64,000 bases of DNA from GCA-2733415 sp964276095 (GCA_964276095.1 CAXYDR010000001.1:1178001-1242000); one strand, 5' to 3'. Counted from the stretch's first letter, positions 1 through 8,812 are shown. Notes: generated by a model not told the origin, from the letters alone. A program made the numbers and translations.

Positions 1-585
1 ACATGCTCCAGCTCCGGGGCATGCTTTTTCAATTACATTTTGATATTCTTTTTGGTCTATTTTTCCAGCAACTTTTTGCCCCCATGCTTCAAAAGCAGAA
101 ACTACATCTAGCTTTTTACCTTCATGACAACCAGAAGCGATTGTACCTCCATACACTAACACACCTGGCCTATTTGTTCTTAACATTGCCATTAATGCCC
201 CTGGCATATTTTTATCACACCCAACAACTGTCACTAAAGCATCATAGGACATCCCCTCAACTACTGTTTCCATTGAATCGGCAATAACATCTCTTGAGGG
301 AAGAGAATAACGCATACCAGGAGTACCCATAGAAATACCATCACTAACACCAATTGTATTATAAATAAGGCCCACTAAATCTTCATTTTTAGTTCCTTTT
401 TTCACCTCTTTAGCAAGGTCATTGAGGTGCATATTACATGGGTTTCCTTCATACCCAGTACTCGCTATACCTACGAAAGGTTTATCAAAGTCTTCAGTAG
501 TTAAACCTATTGCATGCAACATCGCTTTTGCAGCTGGTTGAGAATCATCTTGAGTTACTCTTTGGCTATATTTATTTAATTTCAT
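1..585 (-). CDS. ilvD: Dihydroxy-acid dehydratase, N-terminal part (cut by window edge)
   Basis: About 195 N-terminal residues can be read on the minus strand, starting MKLNKYSQRVTQ. Dihydroxy-acid dehydratase makes the 2-keto acids of Ile and Val from dihydroxy acids using an Fe-S cluster and Mg2+. The hallmark Cys motifs are visible: GNPCN (Cys about 50), VGCDKNMPGA (Cys about 123) and the CPGAGAC segment at the window edge. The ATG shares four bases (ATGA) with the stop codon of the upstream aminotransferase gene, so the two are almost certainly translationally coupled in one operon behind the leader peptide at 1554-1616. The C-terminal two thirds and any further ilv genes lie outside the window. 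Confidence 0.93.
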   Translation of the reverse strand, partial: MKLNKYSQRVTQDDSQPAAKAMLHAIGLTTEDFDKPFVGIASTGYEGNPCNMHLNDLAKEVKKGTKNEDLVGLIYNTIGVSDGISMGTPGMRYSLPSRDVIADSMETVVEGMSYDALVTVVGCDKNMPGALMAMLRTNRPGVLVYGGTIASGCHEGKKLDVVSAFEAWGQKVAGKIDQKEYQNVIEKACPGAGAC

Positions 586-1472
586 ATCAACATGTAATTT
601 TTAAATTCTCTTTTCTGTACTCTATATAAGTAAGCGTCAGAAAGTGTTTTACCTAAAGTATCTTCCCATTTTAGATTGAATTTTTTATTATCCAGACTTT
701 CAATACCAGCTACTTCAGCTGCTGTACCCGTAAAAAATGCACCATCGGCTTGATAAACATCTTCTGGTGTAAAATATTTTTCTACAACCTCTATCCCTAA
801 ATCTTTTGCAAGCTCAAAAATTGTCTGACGCGTTATTCCTGCTAAAATATTTCCTAGTGGTGCTGTATATAATTTATCATCTTTTTCATAAAAGAAATTA
901 GCTCCTGGGCCTTCAGCAACCTTTCCATTCATGTCCAATAATAGTGCTTCATCAAAACCGTTTCGTTTAGCTTCAGTAGTTGCTAAAATAGAATTGGTAT
1001 AGTGTCCTATTACTTTAGCATCTACAAAACATGATTTTGGATTTGGTCTTTGAAAAGAAGAAGTCATTAATTTTAGTTGAGCATCTCCCAAAAACCTTCC
1101 CCACTCCCATGCACATAACATAACGTGTACCTCTTCTGTTGGCTGTAAACTCATATTAGCACCTAAATAGACTAGAGGTCTTATATATGCATCTTTAAGG
1201 TTGTTTCTTTCTAAAAGCTCATAAGTTAACTTTGTCAATTCTTCTACTGATAAATTCAATTTTATATGCATTTTCTCTGCTGAATACTTAAGTCTCTCAT
1301 AGTGTTCTTTGGCCTTAAATACCAACGTACCATCTTCGGTTTTGTAAGATCTAATTCCTTCAAAAACTCCTGAACCATAATGTAATGTTTGCGAATATAA
1401 ATCTGTTGAAGCATCTTTAGCTTTAGTCCATTTTCCATCAAGGTAGATGGTGGTGTTTTCATTGTAGTACAT
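582..1472 (-). CDS. ilvE: Branched-chain amino acid aminotransferase
   Basis: A 296-aa class IV PLP-dependent aminotransferase that interconverts Leu/Ile/Val and their 2-keto acids in the cytoplasm. Its length is usual for IlvE. Visible family features are the N-terminal FEGIRSYKT segment, the region around DAKVIGHYTNS containing the PLP lysine, ATTEAKRNGFDEALLLD, and the C-terminal GTAAEVAGIESLD block. It is the first structural gene after a leader peptide and terminator (1494-1616), and its stop overlaps the ilvD start. An amino-acid-controlled ilv operon is inferred from this order. Confidence 0.93.
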   Translation of the reverse strand: MYYNENTTIYLDGKWTKAKDASTDLYSQTLHYGSGVFEGIRSYKTEDGTLVFKAKEHYERLKYSAEKMHIKLNLSVEELTKLTYELLERNNLKDAYIRPLVYLGANMSLQPTEEVHVMLCAWEWGRFLGDAQLKLMTSSFQRPNPKSCFVDAKVIGHYTNSILATTEAKRNGFDEALLLDMNGKVAEGPGANFFYEKDDKLYTAPLGNILAGITRQTIFELAKDLGIEVVEKYFTPEDVYQADGAFFTGTAAEVAGIESLDNKKFNLKWEDTLGKTLSDAYLYRVQKREFKNYMLI

Positions 1473-1493
1473 TTTTTTATTTTAATTGAATTC

Positions 1494-1527
1494 AAAAAAA
1501 AAACCCTTCTCTAAGTGAGAAGGGTTT
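1494..1527 (-). terminator. ilv attenuator terminator hairpin
   Basis: On the minus strand an 11-bp perfect stem (AAACCCTTCTC, loop of 5 nt, GAGAAGGGTTT) is followed by a run of about ten T residues. It lies between the Ile-rich leader ORF and the ilvE start, 22 nt before the ATG. It has the form of an intrinsic terminator placed where an attenuator should be. Confidence 0.85.
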
Positions 1528-1553
1528 AACGTTTATATAATATCGTCCCTGTC

Positions 1554-1616
1554 TCACCTCTTAAGAGTTGAAATAATAATGACTTTAATAATTATTATGC
1601 TTTTTAAGTATCTCAT
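1554..1616 (-). CDS. Ile-rich leader peptide of the ilvE-ilvD operon
   Basis: A 20-codon ORF on the minus strand, MRYLKSIIII then KVIIISTLKR, ending in TGA. Seven of 20 codons are Ile, with one Val and two Leu, and the Ile codons fall in two clusters of four and three. It is followed 27 nt later by a perfect terminator hairpin and then ilvE. This is the layout of classical ribosome-stalling attenuation in amino-acid operons: starvation for charged tRNA-Ile would stall ribosomes and let transcription continue. The mechanism is inferred; I did not model the alternative antiterminator fold. Confidence 0.8.
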   Translation of the reverse strand: MRYLKSIIIIKVIIISTLKR

Positions 1617-1676
1617 TTTACGCAATTAAACATTTTTTTTATTTTATAATATCTCTTAGTATTTTTAATTACAAGG

Positions 1677-1684
1677 CAAATATA
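1677..1684 (-). promoter_or_regulatory. Probable -7 box of the ilv leader promoter
   Basis: TATATTTG on the minus strand, matching the Bacteroidota TAnnTTTG element, about 60 nt before the leader-peptide ATG. A TTTG lies 15 nt further upstream (1700-1703), closer than the usual spacing of about 19 nt, so only the -7 box is supported. Confidence 0.45.
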
Positions 1685-1849
1685 TATGCTTTTCATGTAC
1701 AAACTACATAAGGTATATTTTAGCCAAAAATCTGACTCACTAATATTTATTCAAAACAGAGTTATAAACAAAGGGTATCCGTGTACAATTCAACTATTTA
1801 AACTACTAATAATACGTATTTTTTGCAATAACACGATACCTAATTCGTA

Positions 1850-1857
1850 TACATTTG
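1850..1857 (+). promoter_or_regulatory. Probable -7 box of the T9SS substrate/PorP/OmpA operon
   Basis: TACATTTG, a perfect TAnnTTTG match, 26 nt before the first ATG of the next gene. A TTTG at 1822-1825 is a possible -33 element, with 24 nt spacing. An element resembling the shared CTGACTTAATAAAA motif of the island sits upstream at 1732-1745. Confidence 0.5.
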
Positions 1858-1883
1858 ACACATAGTCACAGCTATATAATTAA

Positions 1884-4800
1884 ATGAAAAAACAATCCTT
1901 TAAAAAGCTAGTATTGATTATTAAACCGAATGATATGAAAAAAAAAATACTTATTAAAAACCAGTTAATTCTTTCAGGATTATTTAGCCTATTTTCTTTC
2001 TTAGTGGGTTATTCACAACTTTCAGTAGATGAATCAACTACACCTGCTCAAATGGTTGATATAATAACAGGCGGAAGTGTTACTGCAACAAACGTAACGT
2101 ATATAGGAGCAAATTCTCAAAGTGGATCCTTTGTAGCGTCAGGGTCAAGCATAACCGATATAGGTTTCGCAGATGGAATTCTTCTAACAACTTCTAAAGC
2201 TTCTTTAATAGCAGACGACGCTAGTGGTAATTTAAATTATCATGCCGATCAAGATAATTCAGATCAAGATTTGGGTATATTGATAGGGGAAGCTGATTAT
2301 GGTAATAATACAAATGATGCCAATATTTTAGAATTTGACTTTATTGCGGTTGGTAATACCCTTCAGTTTAGTTATGTTTTTGGATCAGATGAATATCAAT
2401 CATTTGTTTGTAGTGCTTTTAATGATGCTTTCGGATTTTTCTTAAGCGGAGGTTCCATATCAGGTGGACTAGGGTTATCTAATGACGCTATTAATTTAGC
2501 CACTCTACCTGGTGGTTCAATTCCAGTATCAATAAATACTGTAAATGATGGAGTCGCTGATGGTACCGCATCCAATTGCGCTAACATAGATCCTAATTGG
2601 CAAACAAACACAGTGTTTTATAGAGATAACAGCTCTAGTACTACTGTTGAGTTTTATGGTGAAACTGTAGTTCTTACTGCTGAAGCATCATTAGTCCCAG
2701 GTGTTCAATATCATTTAAAGTTAGCTGTTTGCGACGTAGGGTTTTGGAATAGAGATTACGATTCAGGTGTTTTTATTCAAGCAGGTAGTTTTACAACTGA
2801 ACCAGCTACTTGTAACGCAGGCCCTAATCAAACATTATGTGATACTACAACAACATTAGCTGCTAGTTCACCTGCAACAGGTACTTGGAGTGTTGTTTCA
2901 GGATCTGGATCGTTTGTATTAAATACTGATCCTAATACAATAGCTAATGGGCTTTCAGTTGGAACAAACGTATTTAGATGGACAGCTACAGATTTATCTT
3001 GTACATCTGATGTTACTATAACAGTTGCTACCACTCCAGCCGTACCAACAATAACCACAGCAGCACCAACCTGTGCTGCTGATGGAAATAGTACGGTAAC
3101 GAATTACAATGCAGCTTTAACGTATACTTTTTCTCCAACAGGTCCTTCTGCAGGCGCTTTAGGAGCGATAAACGGTATGACTGTAGGAACTGCTTATACG
3201 GTAACTGCTGGAAACGGAAGTTGTACTTCGGTTGCTTCAACAGGATTTACAAATGTAGCAATGCTGACTACCCCAGCGGTACCTACTATTAATACAGTGG
3301 CACCAACATGTGCTGCCGATGGGAATAGCACAGTAAGTAACTATGACAATACTGCTACTTATACTTTTGATCCTATTGGGCCTACTGTAGGTGCTGGTGG
3401 TGTAATTACGGGAATGACTTTAGGAACACCTTATACAGTAACTGCTGGAAACGGAAGTTGTACTTCGGTTGCTTCAACAGGATTTACAAATGTAGCAATG
3501 TTGATTACACCAGCAGTACCAACTATTAATACAGTAGCACCAACATGTGCTGCCGATGGGAATAGTACTGTTGCTAATTATGACAACACTGCAACATATA
3601 CTTTTATACCAGTTGGACCTACTGTAGGTGCTGGTGGCGTAATTACGGGAATGACAATAGGGACTCCTTATACAGTAACTGCTGGAAACGGAAGTTGTAC
3701 TTCGGTTGCTTCAACAGGATTTACAAATGTAGCAATGCTGACTACCCCAGCGGTACCTACTATTAATACAGTGGCACCAACATGTGCTGCCGATGGGAAT
3801 AGCACAGTAAGTAACTATGACAATACTGCTACTTATACTTTTGATCCTATTGGGCCTACTGTAGGTGCTGGTGGTGTAATTACGGGAATGACTTTAGGAA
3901 CACCTTATACAGTAACTGCTGGAAACGGAAGTTGTACTTCGGTTGCTTCAACAGGATTTACAAATGTAGCAATGTTGATTACACCTGCAGTACCGACTAT
4001 TAATACAGTAGCACCAACATGTGCTGCCGATGGGAATAGTACTGTTGCTAATTATGACAACACTGCAACATATACTTTTATACCAGTTGGACCTACTGTA
4101 GGTGCTGGTGGTGTAATTACGGGAATGACAATAGGGACTCCTTATACAGTAACTGCTGGAAACGGAAGTTGTACTTCGGTTGCTTCAGCAGGATTTACAA
4201 ATGTAGCAATGTTGACTACACCTGCAGTACCGACTATTAATACAGTAGCACCAACATGTGCTGCCGATGGGAATAGTACTGTTGCTAATTATGACAACAC
4301 TGCAACATATACTTTTATACCAGTTGGACCTACTGTAGGTGCTGGTGGCGTAATTACGGGAATGACAATAGGGACTCCTTATACAGTAACTGCTGGAAAC
4401 GGAAGTTGTACTTCGGTTGCTTCAGCAGGATTTACAAATGTATTGATGTTAGTTATTCCTACTACCCCTACTGGCAGTGTTACAACACAGACCACATGTA
4501 ACAATCCGTTTGGAACTATTGAAGCTACAGCTCCAGTATTAAATGCAAATGAAGAATATGTACTTACAGGTCCTGATATGTCTGGAACAATTCAGATCAA
4601 CAATACCGATGGGCTATTTTCAAGCTTAATTGCTGGTGACTATACCCTTCACGTGAGCAATTTAGTTTCAGGATGTATTTCTAATGTTATTAATCTAACA
4701 GTAGATACTGTTACAGTTATCCCAAGCTTTAATTTAATAAATGGCTGTGATGGAGTAGATTATTTAATTTCTGTAGAATTACCAAATAGTACCTACACAT

Positions 4801-5189
4801 ATAATTGGTTTGATTCTTCAGGAACATTAATTGGTATAGGGTACCAAATAATAGTTACAGATGCAGATACTTATGAAGTACAAGCTTCTACAGGATCATG
4901 CACAGAGTCAGAATATATTACTGTTAGTAGTACATATTGTTCAATTCCTAAAGGTCTTTCACCAAATGGAGATGGCTTAAATGATACATGGGAATTATCA
5001 AATTTAGATATTAAACAAGTTAAAATATTTAATAGATACGGAACAGAAATTTATTCAAAAGAAAGCTATACAAACGAATGGAACGGTACATCTAAAAAAG
5101 GCGAAGAATTACCTTCTGCTACTTATTACTACGTAATATGGTTTAACAACGGACAATCTACAACTGGTTGGGTATATTTAAATAGATAA
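1884..5189 (+). CDS. Choice-of-anchor L repeat protein with type B T9SS (gliding-associated) C-terminal domain
   Basis: An 1101-aa secreted surface protein. After a signal peptide ending near VGYSQ comes a choice-of-anchor L type domain (about residues 50-300, with AFGFFLSG and FVFGSDEYQSF-like features), then six Ig-like repeats of about 79 aa (roughly residues 385-855; PTINTVAPTCAADGNSTV recurs), a spacer, and a CHU_C/type B sorting domain at the end (PKGLSPNGDGLNDTWEL ... GWVYLNR). Type B domains direct export through the type IX system and cell-surface attachment. A second ATG at 1935 would give a more typical signal peptide (MKKKILIKNQ) and may be the true start. It is the first gene of an operon with PorP/SprF and OmpA-family partners. 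Confidence 0.88.
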   Translation: MKKQSFKKLVLIIKPNDMKKKILIKNQLILSGLFSLFSFLVGYSQLSVDESTTPAQMVDIITGGSVTATNVTYIGANSQSGSFVASGSSITDIGFADGILLTTSKASLIADDASGNLNYHADQDNSDQDLGILIGEADYGNNTNDANILEFDFIAVGNTLQFSYVFGSDEYQSFVCSAFNDAFGFFLSGGSISGGLGLSNDAINLATLPGGSIPVSINTVNDGVADGTASNCANIDPNWQTNTVFYRDNSSSTTVEFYGETVVLTAEASLVPGVQYHLKLAVCDVGFWNRDYDSGVFIQAGSFTTEPATCNAGPNQTLCDTTTTLAASSPATGTWSVVSGSGSFVLNTDPNTIANGLSVGTNVFRWTATDLSCTSDVTITVATTPAVPTITTAAPTCAADGNSTVTNYNAALTYTFSPTGPSAGALGAINGMTVGTAYTVTAGNGSCTSVASTGFTNVAMLTTPAVPTINTVAPTCAADGNSTVSNYDNTATYTFDPIGPTVGAGGVITGMTLGTPYTVTAGNGSCTSVASTGFTNVAMLITPAVPTINTVAPTCAADGNSTVANYDNTATYTFIPVGPTVGAGGVITGMTIGTPYTVTAGNGSCTSVASTGFTNVAMLTTPAVPTINTVAPTCAADGNSTVSNYDNTATYTFDPIGPTVGAGGVITGMTLGTPYTVTAGNGSCTSVASTGFTNVAMLITPAVPTINTVAPTCAADGNSTVANYDNTATYTFIPVGPTVGAGGVITGMTIGTPYTVTAGNGSCTSVASAGFTNVAMLTTPAVPTINTVAPTCAADGNSTVANYDNTATYTFIPVGPTVGAGGVITGMTIGTPYTVTAGNGSCTSVASAGFTNVLMLVIPTTPTGSVTTQTTCNNPFGTIEATAPVLNANEEYVLTGPDMSGTIQINNTDGLFSSLIAGDYTLHVSNLVSGCISNVINLTVDTVTVIPSFNLINGCDGVDYLISVELPNSTYTYNWFDSSGTLIGIGYQIIVTDADTYEVQASTGSCTESEYITVSSTYCSIPKGLSPNGDGLNDTWELSNLDIKQVKIFNRYGTEIYSKESYTNEWNGTSKKGEELPSATYYYVIWFNNGQSTTGWVYLNR
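3035..4440 (+). repeat. Six tandem 237-bp coding repeats with 474-bp higher-order period
   Basis: Six Ig-like repeat units of 79 codons lie in frame inside the type B T9SS substrate. Units alternate between two variants (NYDNTATYTFDPIGPT and NYDNTATYTFIPVGPT), so DNA starting at 3258 recurs almost unchanged at 3732, a 474-bp shift. The order is divergent unit, A, B, A, B, B. The near-identity at DNA level indicates recent unequal crossing-over or conversion; copy number is likely to vary between strains. Confidence 0.9.
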
Positions 5190-5206
5190 AAGAAACTACT
5201 GAAAAG

Positions 5207-6124
5207 ATGAAAAATATAATCACAATAGTACTACTAGTTTTTATAGCTCATGCTAGTATGGCACAACAAGACCCTCATTATACACAATATATGCATAACA
5301 TGAGTTTAATGAATCCAGCCTATGCAGGAAGTAAAGAAACCTTGTCAACAGGACTACTATACAGAAAGCAATGGGTGCAAATTGAAGATGCACCAACAAC
5401 AGCAACTTTATTTGCACACCTACCTGTAGGTAAAAATGTAGGTACTGGTTTATCAGTCATTACTGACAAAATTGGTCCAGTAGATGAAACTAATATATAT
5501 GGAGATTTTTCCTATACACTAAATTTAGGTGGTGAACACAAACTTTCACTTGGTGTAAAAACTGGACTTACACTACACAAAGTTGGTTTATATAGTGATA
5601 TCTATAATACATTACCTGATGCTAATGATCCTGCTTTTTCAGAAAACTCAAGCAATAGCTATTTTAATTTTGGTTCTGGGTTATTTTATCATACAAAGAA
5701 ATATTACTTAGCACTTTCAGTACCAAACTTTTTAAAATCTAATCACTTAGATTTTAATGGTCTACAATACGGGTCAGAATTTTCACACTATTTTTTAACA
5801 GGTGGATATGTATTTGATATCAGTGAATCATTAAAATTAAAACCCTTTTTCATGATGAAATCTGCATTTAATGCACCTACGTCTGTTGACGTATCTGCTA
5901 ACATGCTATATAAAGAAAAACTAGAGTTTGGTGTAACCTACAGACTTGATGATAGTTTTGGAGCAATGGTAAATTTTGCCATAACTCCTGAATTAAGAGT
6001 TGGATATGCATATGATCATATTGTTTCTGATTTAAATGTAGCAACATCTTCATCACATGAATTCATCTTACTTTATGACATTAAGTTTACTAAAAAAATA
6101 TCTGAATCCCCAAGATTTTTCTAA
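5207..6124 (+). CDS. PorP/SprF family type IX secretion outer-membrane protein
   Basis: A 305-aa outer-membrane beta-barrel protein of the PorP/SprF family, which supports secretion or surface attachment of type B T9SS substrates. The signal peptide ends near SMAQ and is followed by the family signature QDPHYTQYMHN...NPAYAGS. The rest is amphipathic strands with an aromatic C-terminus (SPRFF). It starts 17 nt after the substrate gene and ends 18 nt before an OmpA-family gene, the same substrate/SprF-like/OmpA order seen at known adhesin loci in Flavobacteriia. A decayed copy of this gene lies at 31760-32056. Confidence 0.93.
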   Translation: MKNIITIVLLVFIAHASMAQQDPHYTQYMHNMSLMNPAYAGSKETLSTGLLYRKQWVQIEDAPTTATLFAHLPVGKNVGTGLSVITDKIGPVDETNIYGDFSYTLNLGGEHKLSLGVKTGLTLHKVGLYSDIYNTLPDANDPAFSENSSNSYFNFGSGLFYHTKKYYLALSVPNFLKSNHLDFNGLQYGSEFSHYFLTGGYVFDISESLKLKPFFMMKSAFNAPTSVDVSANMLYKEKLEFGVTYRLDDSFGAMVNFAITPELRVGYAYDHIVSDLNVATSSSHEFILLYDIKFTKKISESPRFF

Positions 6125-6142
6125 ACATAAAACGACAAACGA

Positions 6143-7675
6143 ATGAAATATATTTATACCGTATTATGCTACATAATACTAAGTAGCTTAGTGGCTGCAC
6201 AGCAAAAAAATGAAATGCCTATTGATAGCTTATTTACATTAAAGAAAGCAGATTTAAGTTCCGAAAATACTGAATTTGGAGCTGTTTTAACCAATGATAA
6301 TATCGTTTACTTTACTCGTACAAATAGCAATTTAAAAGCTGAAGATAAAAACGAGTCAGATTTAGACATCCATCAAGCAATACTTAATTCTGATAATACA
6401 ATAACAGACATTAAAGCATTGGATGGTATTAATACCAAATGGCATGATGGACCAGCAACAATTACTTCAGATGGAAATACTATGTATTTTGCAAGTGAAA
6501 GTTTCAATCTAAAAAAAGCATTTGAAAAAGAAAAAACACCCTCTAAAATTTTAAAAAAAGGGAAAATATATTTATACAAGGCTTCAAAAATAGGCAATAA
6601 ATGGAGTAACATTTCTCCTCTTCCGTTTAATCAAATTGATTATTCAACTAGAAACCCTAGTATTAGTGAAGACGGTAAAACATTATATTTTTCCTCAAAC
6701 ATGCCTGGTGGTTTTGGAGGAGAAGATATTTGGAAGGTAAACATCGATAAAAACTCGTATAGTGATCCTGAAAACTTAGGAAACAAGATAAACACAAGTG
6801 GTCAGGAGAGTTTTCCTTTCATAGCAAAGGAAGGTATTTTATATTATTCTTCAAATTCAGAAAATGGATTAGGAGGTTTAGACGTTTACAAAATCGATTT
6901 AAAAAACGACTCAATTTCAACTAACCTAGGATTACCTATAAATTCTAAGGTTGATGATTTTTCTTTTAGCTATAACAAGAATAAAAAAGCTGGTTTCTTA
7001 TCAAGTAACAGAGAAGGAAGCGATGATATCTATATCATTAATGAAATCTGTCGTTTGTATGCAAATATCACGGTATCAGATAAAGAAACTGGTGCCTTAA
7101 TTACTGATGCTCAATTAAATTTAATAGAAAACGCTTCTACACCTAAAAATATTAGTTCTTTAGAAGAAGTAACTCGTATTAAACTTGAATGTGAACAACA
7201 ATACGGTTTACTTGCATCTAAAGAAGGATATGAAAACAATAGCCATGTAATTGAAAAATCAATCGATGGAGGTGAATTAAACATCAACATCAAACTACAA
7301 CCTATTGCTAAACCAATTATAACTGATACTGAAGTTATTTTAAACCCTATATATTTTGTGTTTGATAACAGTTACATAACTAACAAAGCAGCTATTGAAT
7401 TAGATAAGTTAGTAACTGTTATGAAGGAAAAACCAAGCATGAATATATTAGTAAAATCACATACTGATAATCATGGACCTGCTACATACAATTTAATTTT
7501 ATCCAATAAAAGAGCAAACTCTACAGTAAACTACATTACATCAAAAGGTATTGCCGTAGATAGAATCAATGGGAAAGGTTTTGGTGAATCTGAACCAAAA
7601 ATTAACTGTAAAAAATGCTCTCTAGAACAAAATAGTACAAACAGAAGATCTGAGTTTATAATTGTTAAAAAATAA
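6143..7675 (+). CDS. OmpA-family protein with PD40 beta-propeller repeats
   Basis: A 510-aa envelope protein. Order: signal peptide (ends about residue 20, VAAQQ), WD40-like PD40 repeats at about 40-300 (LYFSSNMPGGFGGEDIW and LYYSSNSENGLGGLDVY), a carboxypeptidase-regulatory-like Ig fold at about 305-385, and an OmpA/MotB peptidoglycan-binding domain at about 395-510 (KSHTDNHGP ... LSNKRANS). This architecture matches OmpA-like proteins such as PorE that link T9SS parts to the cell wall. It is last in the operon and is followed by a strong terminator. A frameshifted relative lies at 30184-31747. Confidence 0.9.
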   Translation: MKYIYTVLCYIILSSLVAAQQKNEMPIDSLFTLKKADLSSENTEFGAVLTNDNIVYFTRTNSNLKAEDKNESDLDIHQAILNSDNTITDIKALDGINTKWHDGPATITSDGNTMYFASESFNLKKAFEKEKTPSKILKKGKIYLYKASKIGNKWSNISPLPFNQIDYSTRNPSISEDGKTLYFSSNMPGGFGGEDIWKVNIDKNSYSDPENLGNKINTSGQESFPFIAKEGILYYSSNSENGLGGLDVYKIDLKNDSISTNLGLPINSKVDDFSFSYNKNKKAGFLSSNREGSDDIYIINEICRLYANITVSDKETGALITDAQLNLIENASTPKNISSLEEVTRIKLECEQQYGLLASKEGYENNSHVIEKSIDGGELNINIKLQPIAKPIITDTEVILNPIYFVFDNSYITNKAAIELDKLVTVMKEKPSMNILVKSHTDNHGPATYNLILSNKRANSTVNYITSKGIAVDRINGKGFGESEPKINCKKCSLEQNSTNRRSEFIIVKK

Positions 7676-7718
7676 CCTAAAAACTATTCTTTCTGATTCA
7701 CGCAGAAAATAAATTATA

Positions 7719-7756
7719 TAAAAAAGGAGTGTTGAATATTCAACACTCCTTTTTTA
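7719..7756 (+). terminator. Terminator of the T9SS substrate/PorP/OmpA operon
   Basis: The palindrome GGAGTGTTGAATATTCAACACTCC is flanked by A and T runs, 45 nt after the OmpA-family stop. It is symmetric enough to act in both directions and may also end the last minus-strand small-transcript cassette if that reads through. Confidence 0.9.
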
Positions 7757-7815
7757 TATAATATTACTCAATTGAATGCATAAGACATAAATAATATTCC
7801 TAGTATTTACCAAAA

Positions 7816-7953
7816 CGAAAAGGTCAGCACCCCTGCTGACCTTTTCTCCCGAATTTAATACCCTTTATTAACCCATAATAAAAGTATCATAAAAAAAACG
7901 TTAATATTTACACATTATATTGAGATAATAACTTTAATTACTGACCATTAATT
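7816..7953 (-). ncRNA. Candidate small RNA, tandem cassette 1
   Basis: A minus-strand transcript of about 135 nt is predicted. It would start just downstream of the TATATTTG box at 7960-7967 and end at a perfect 8-bp hairpin (GGTCAGCA, CCCC loop on the plus strand, TGCTGACC at 7822-7841) followed by T-rich sequence. There is no ORF with protein-like content. Cassettes 2 and 3 have the same layout and the same pre-terminator sequence (AATTCGGG or similar). It could instead be a promoter-leader remnant left after loss of a duplicated gene. Confidence 0.4.
7822..7841 (-). terminator. Terminator hairpin of cassette 1
   Basis: A perfect 8-bp stem GGTCAGCA/TGCTGACC with a 4-nt loop and T-rich flanks in the minus direction. 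The same hairpin recurs at 8307-8326 and 8793-8812. Confidence 0.8.
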
Positions 7954-7959
7954 CTTACT

Positions 7960-8021
7960 CAAATATAAGACTAAACATACTCCATTTAAACTAAAAATCA
8001 CCTGATTTTATTAAGTCAGAT
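7960..8021 (-). promoter_or_regulatory. Promoter of cassette 1 with shared upstream element
   Basis: On the minus strand: an upstream element ATCTGACTTAATAAAA (8006-8021), exactly 38 nt, then the -7 box TATATTTG (7960-7967). The same element and spacing occur at 8453-8514, 13261-13320 and 21316-21377. A conserved element this far upstream suggests an activator or specialised sigma factor site; that is inference. Confidence 0.6.
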
Positions 8022-8092
8022 CTACATACAACAGAGACGAAGTGTCAATATACTTATTCCTGTAACGTATAATAACTTAAAATTTCAACACG

Positions 8093-8142
8093 AAAAAAAA
8101 CAATTTATTTTGAATGTTTCAATTCAAAATAAATTGTTTTTT
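8093..8142. terminator. AT-rich bidirectional hairpin
   Basis: A 15-bp perfect stem (CAATTTATTTTGAAT and its complement, 8101-8136) with a 6-nt loop, A-run before and T-run after. It sits in cassette 1 upstream of its promoter, where it would stop transcription arriving from cassette 2. The matching part of cassette 2 has lost this hairpin. Confidence 0.7.
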
Positions 8143-8299
8143 CTTATCGTTTTTATAGAGTCTAAACACCTTCAAAAGTGTATATATCATACTATTACTT
8201 ACTTTGTTTTAACTACACACATAAAAAATAATAAAACGAGTACTAAGCATACATTTTGGAATTAAACAATCTTCTTTTAATATATTATATTATTGAAAA

Positions 8300-8446
8300 C
8301 AAAAAAGGTCAGCACCCCTGCTGACCTTTTTACCCGAATTTAAACACTTTATTAACCTATAATTAAAGTATGAAAAAAACTTAATATTTATTACCCTTAC
8401 TCATCAGCATAATTTTATTTGAATGACTTTTTAATAATCATTAATT
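8300..8446 (-). ncRNA. Candidate small RNA, tandem cassette 2
   Basis: The same layout as cassette 1, shifted by about 485 bp: -7 box at 8453-8460, predicted transcript of about 146 nt, and hairpin GGTCAGCA/TGCTGACC at 8307-8326 followed by a run of six T. Sequence between promoter and hairpin is only partly conserved with cassette 1; the first 15 nt and the last 40 nt are the most alike. No coding potential was seen. Confidence 0.4.
8307..8326 (-). terminator. Terminator hairpin of cassette 2
   Basis: A perfect 8-bp stem with a 4-nt loop, preceded by A-rich and followed by T-rich sequence on both strands, so it can act in either direction. Confidence 0.85.
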
Positions 8447-8452
8447 CTTAAT

Positions 8453-8514
8453 CAAATATAAGACTTAATACACTCGCTTAACATTCAAAAACACTTACTT
8501 TTATTAAGTCTGAT
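8453..8514 (-). promoter_or_regulatory. Promoter of cassette 2 with shared upstream element
   Basis: On the minus strand: CAGACTTAATAAAA (about 8499-8512), exactly 38 nt, then TATATTTG (8453-8460). The first bases after the box (ATTAAGAATTAATG) match those of cassette 1 closely. Confidence 0.6.
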
Positions 8515-8792
8515 ATATAAATAACGAGAACAAAACACTTATAAACTTTAATATGATTAAACAAAAGACTTTGCTAATTTATTTTGACTCTTTTAAGTAT
8601 AAAATGAAGTGTTATTTCTGATTATTTTCTCGAATTGAAACGCTTTATAAAGTATCTATATCAATACAAATTACACCTTTACATGCAATTACTCTAACTA
8701 CATACGTAAAAACGTAATGAAATTAATCCTAAACATCCATTTGATAATTAAATAGTCAGTTTTTAATATCTAATATTTTCGGAAACGAAAAA

Positions 8793-8812
8793 GGTCAGCA
8801 CACCTGCTGACC
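8793..8812 (-). terminator. Terminator of cassette 3 and/or of the LamG protein gene
   Basis: A perfect 8-bp stem GGTCAGCA/TGCTGACC with T-run on the minus strand, 185 nt after the stop of the LamG/CUB gene. It is the first strong terminator downstream of that gene. Confidence 0.85.

Noticed and set aside
3..287. Plus-strand open frame at the left edge
   Set aside because: It is antisense to ilvD, whose Cys motifs and length are clear on the minus strand.
3035..4440. Tandem repeats looking like a CRISPR array
   Set aside because: Units are 237 bp, in frame and entirely coding (Ig-like modules); there are no short spacers or cas genes.
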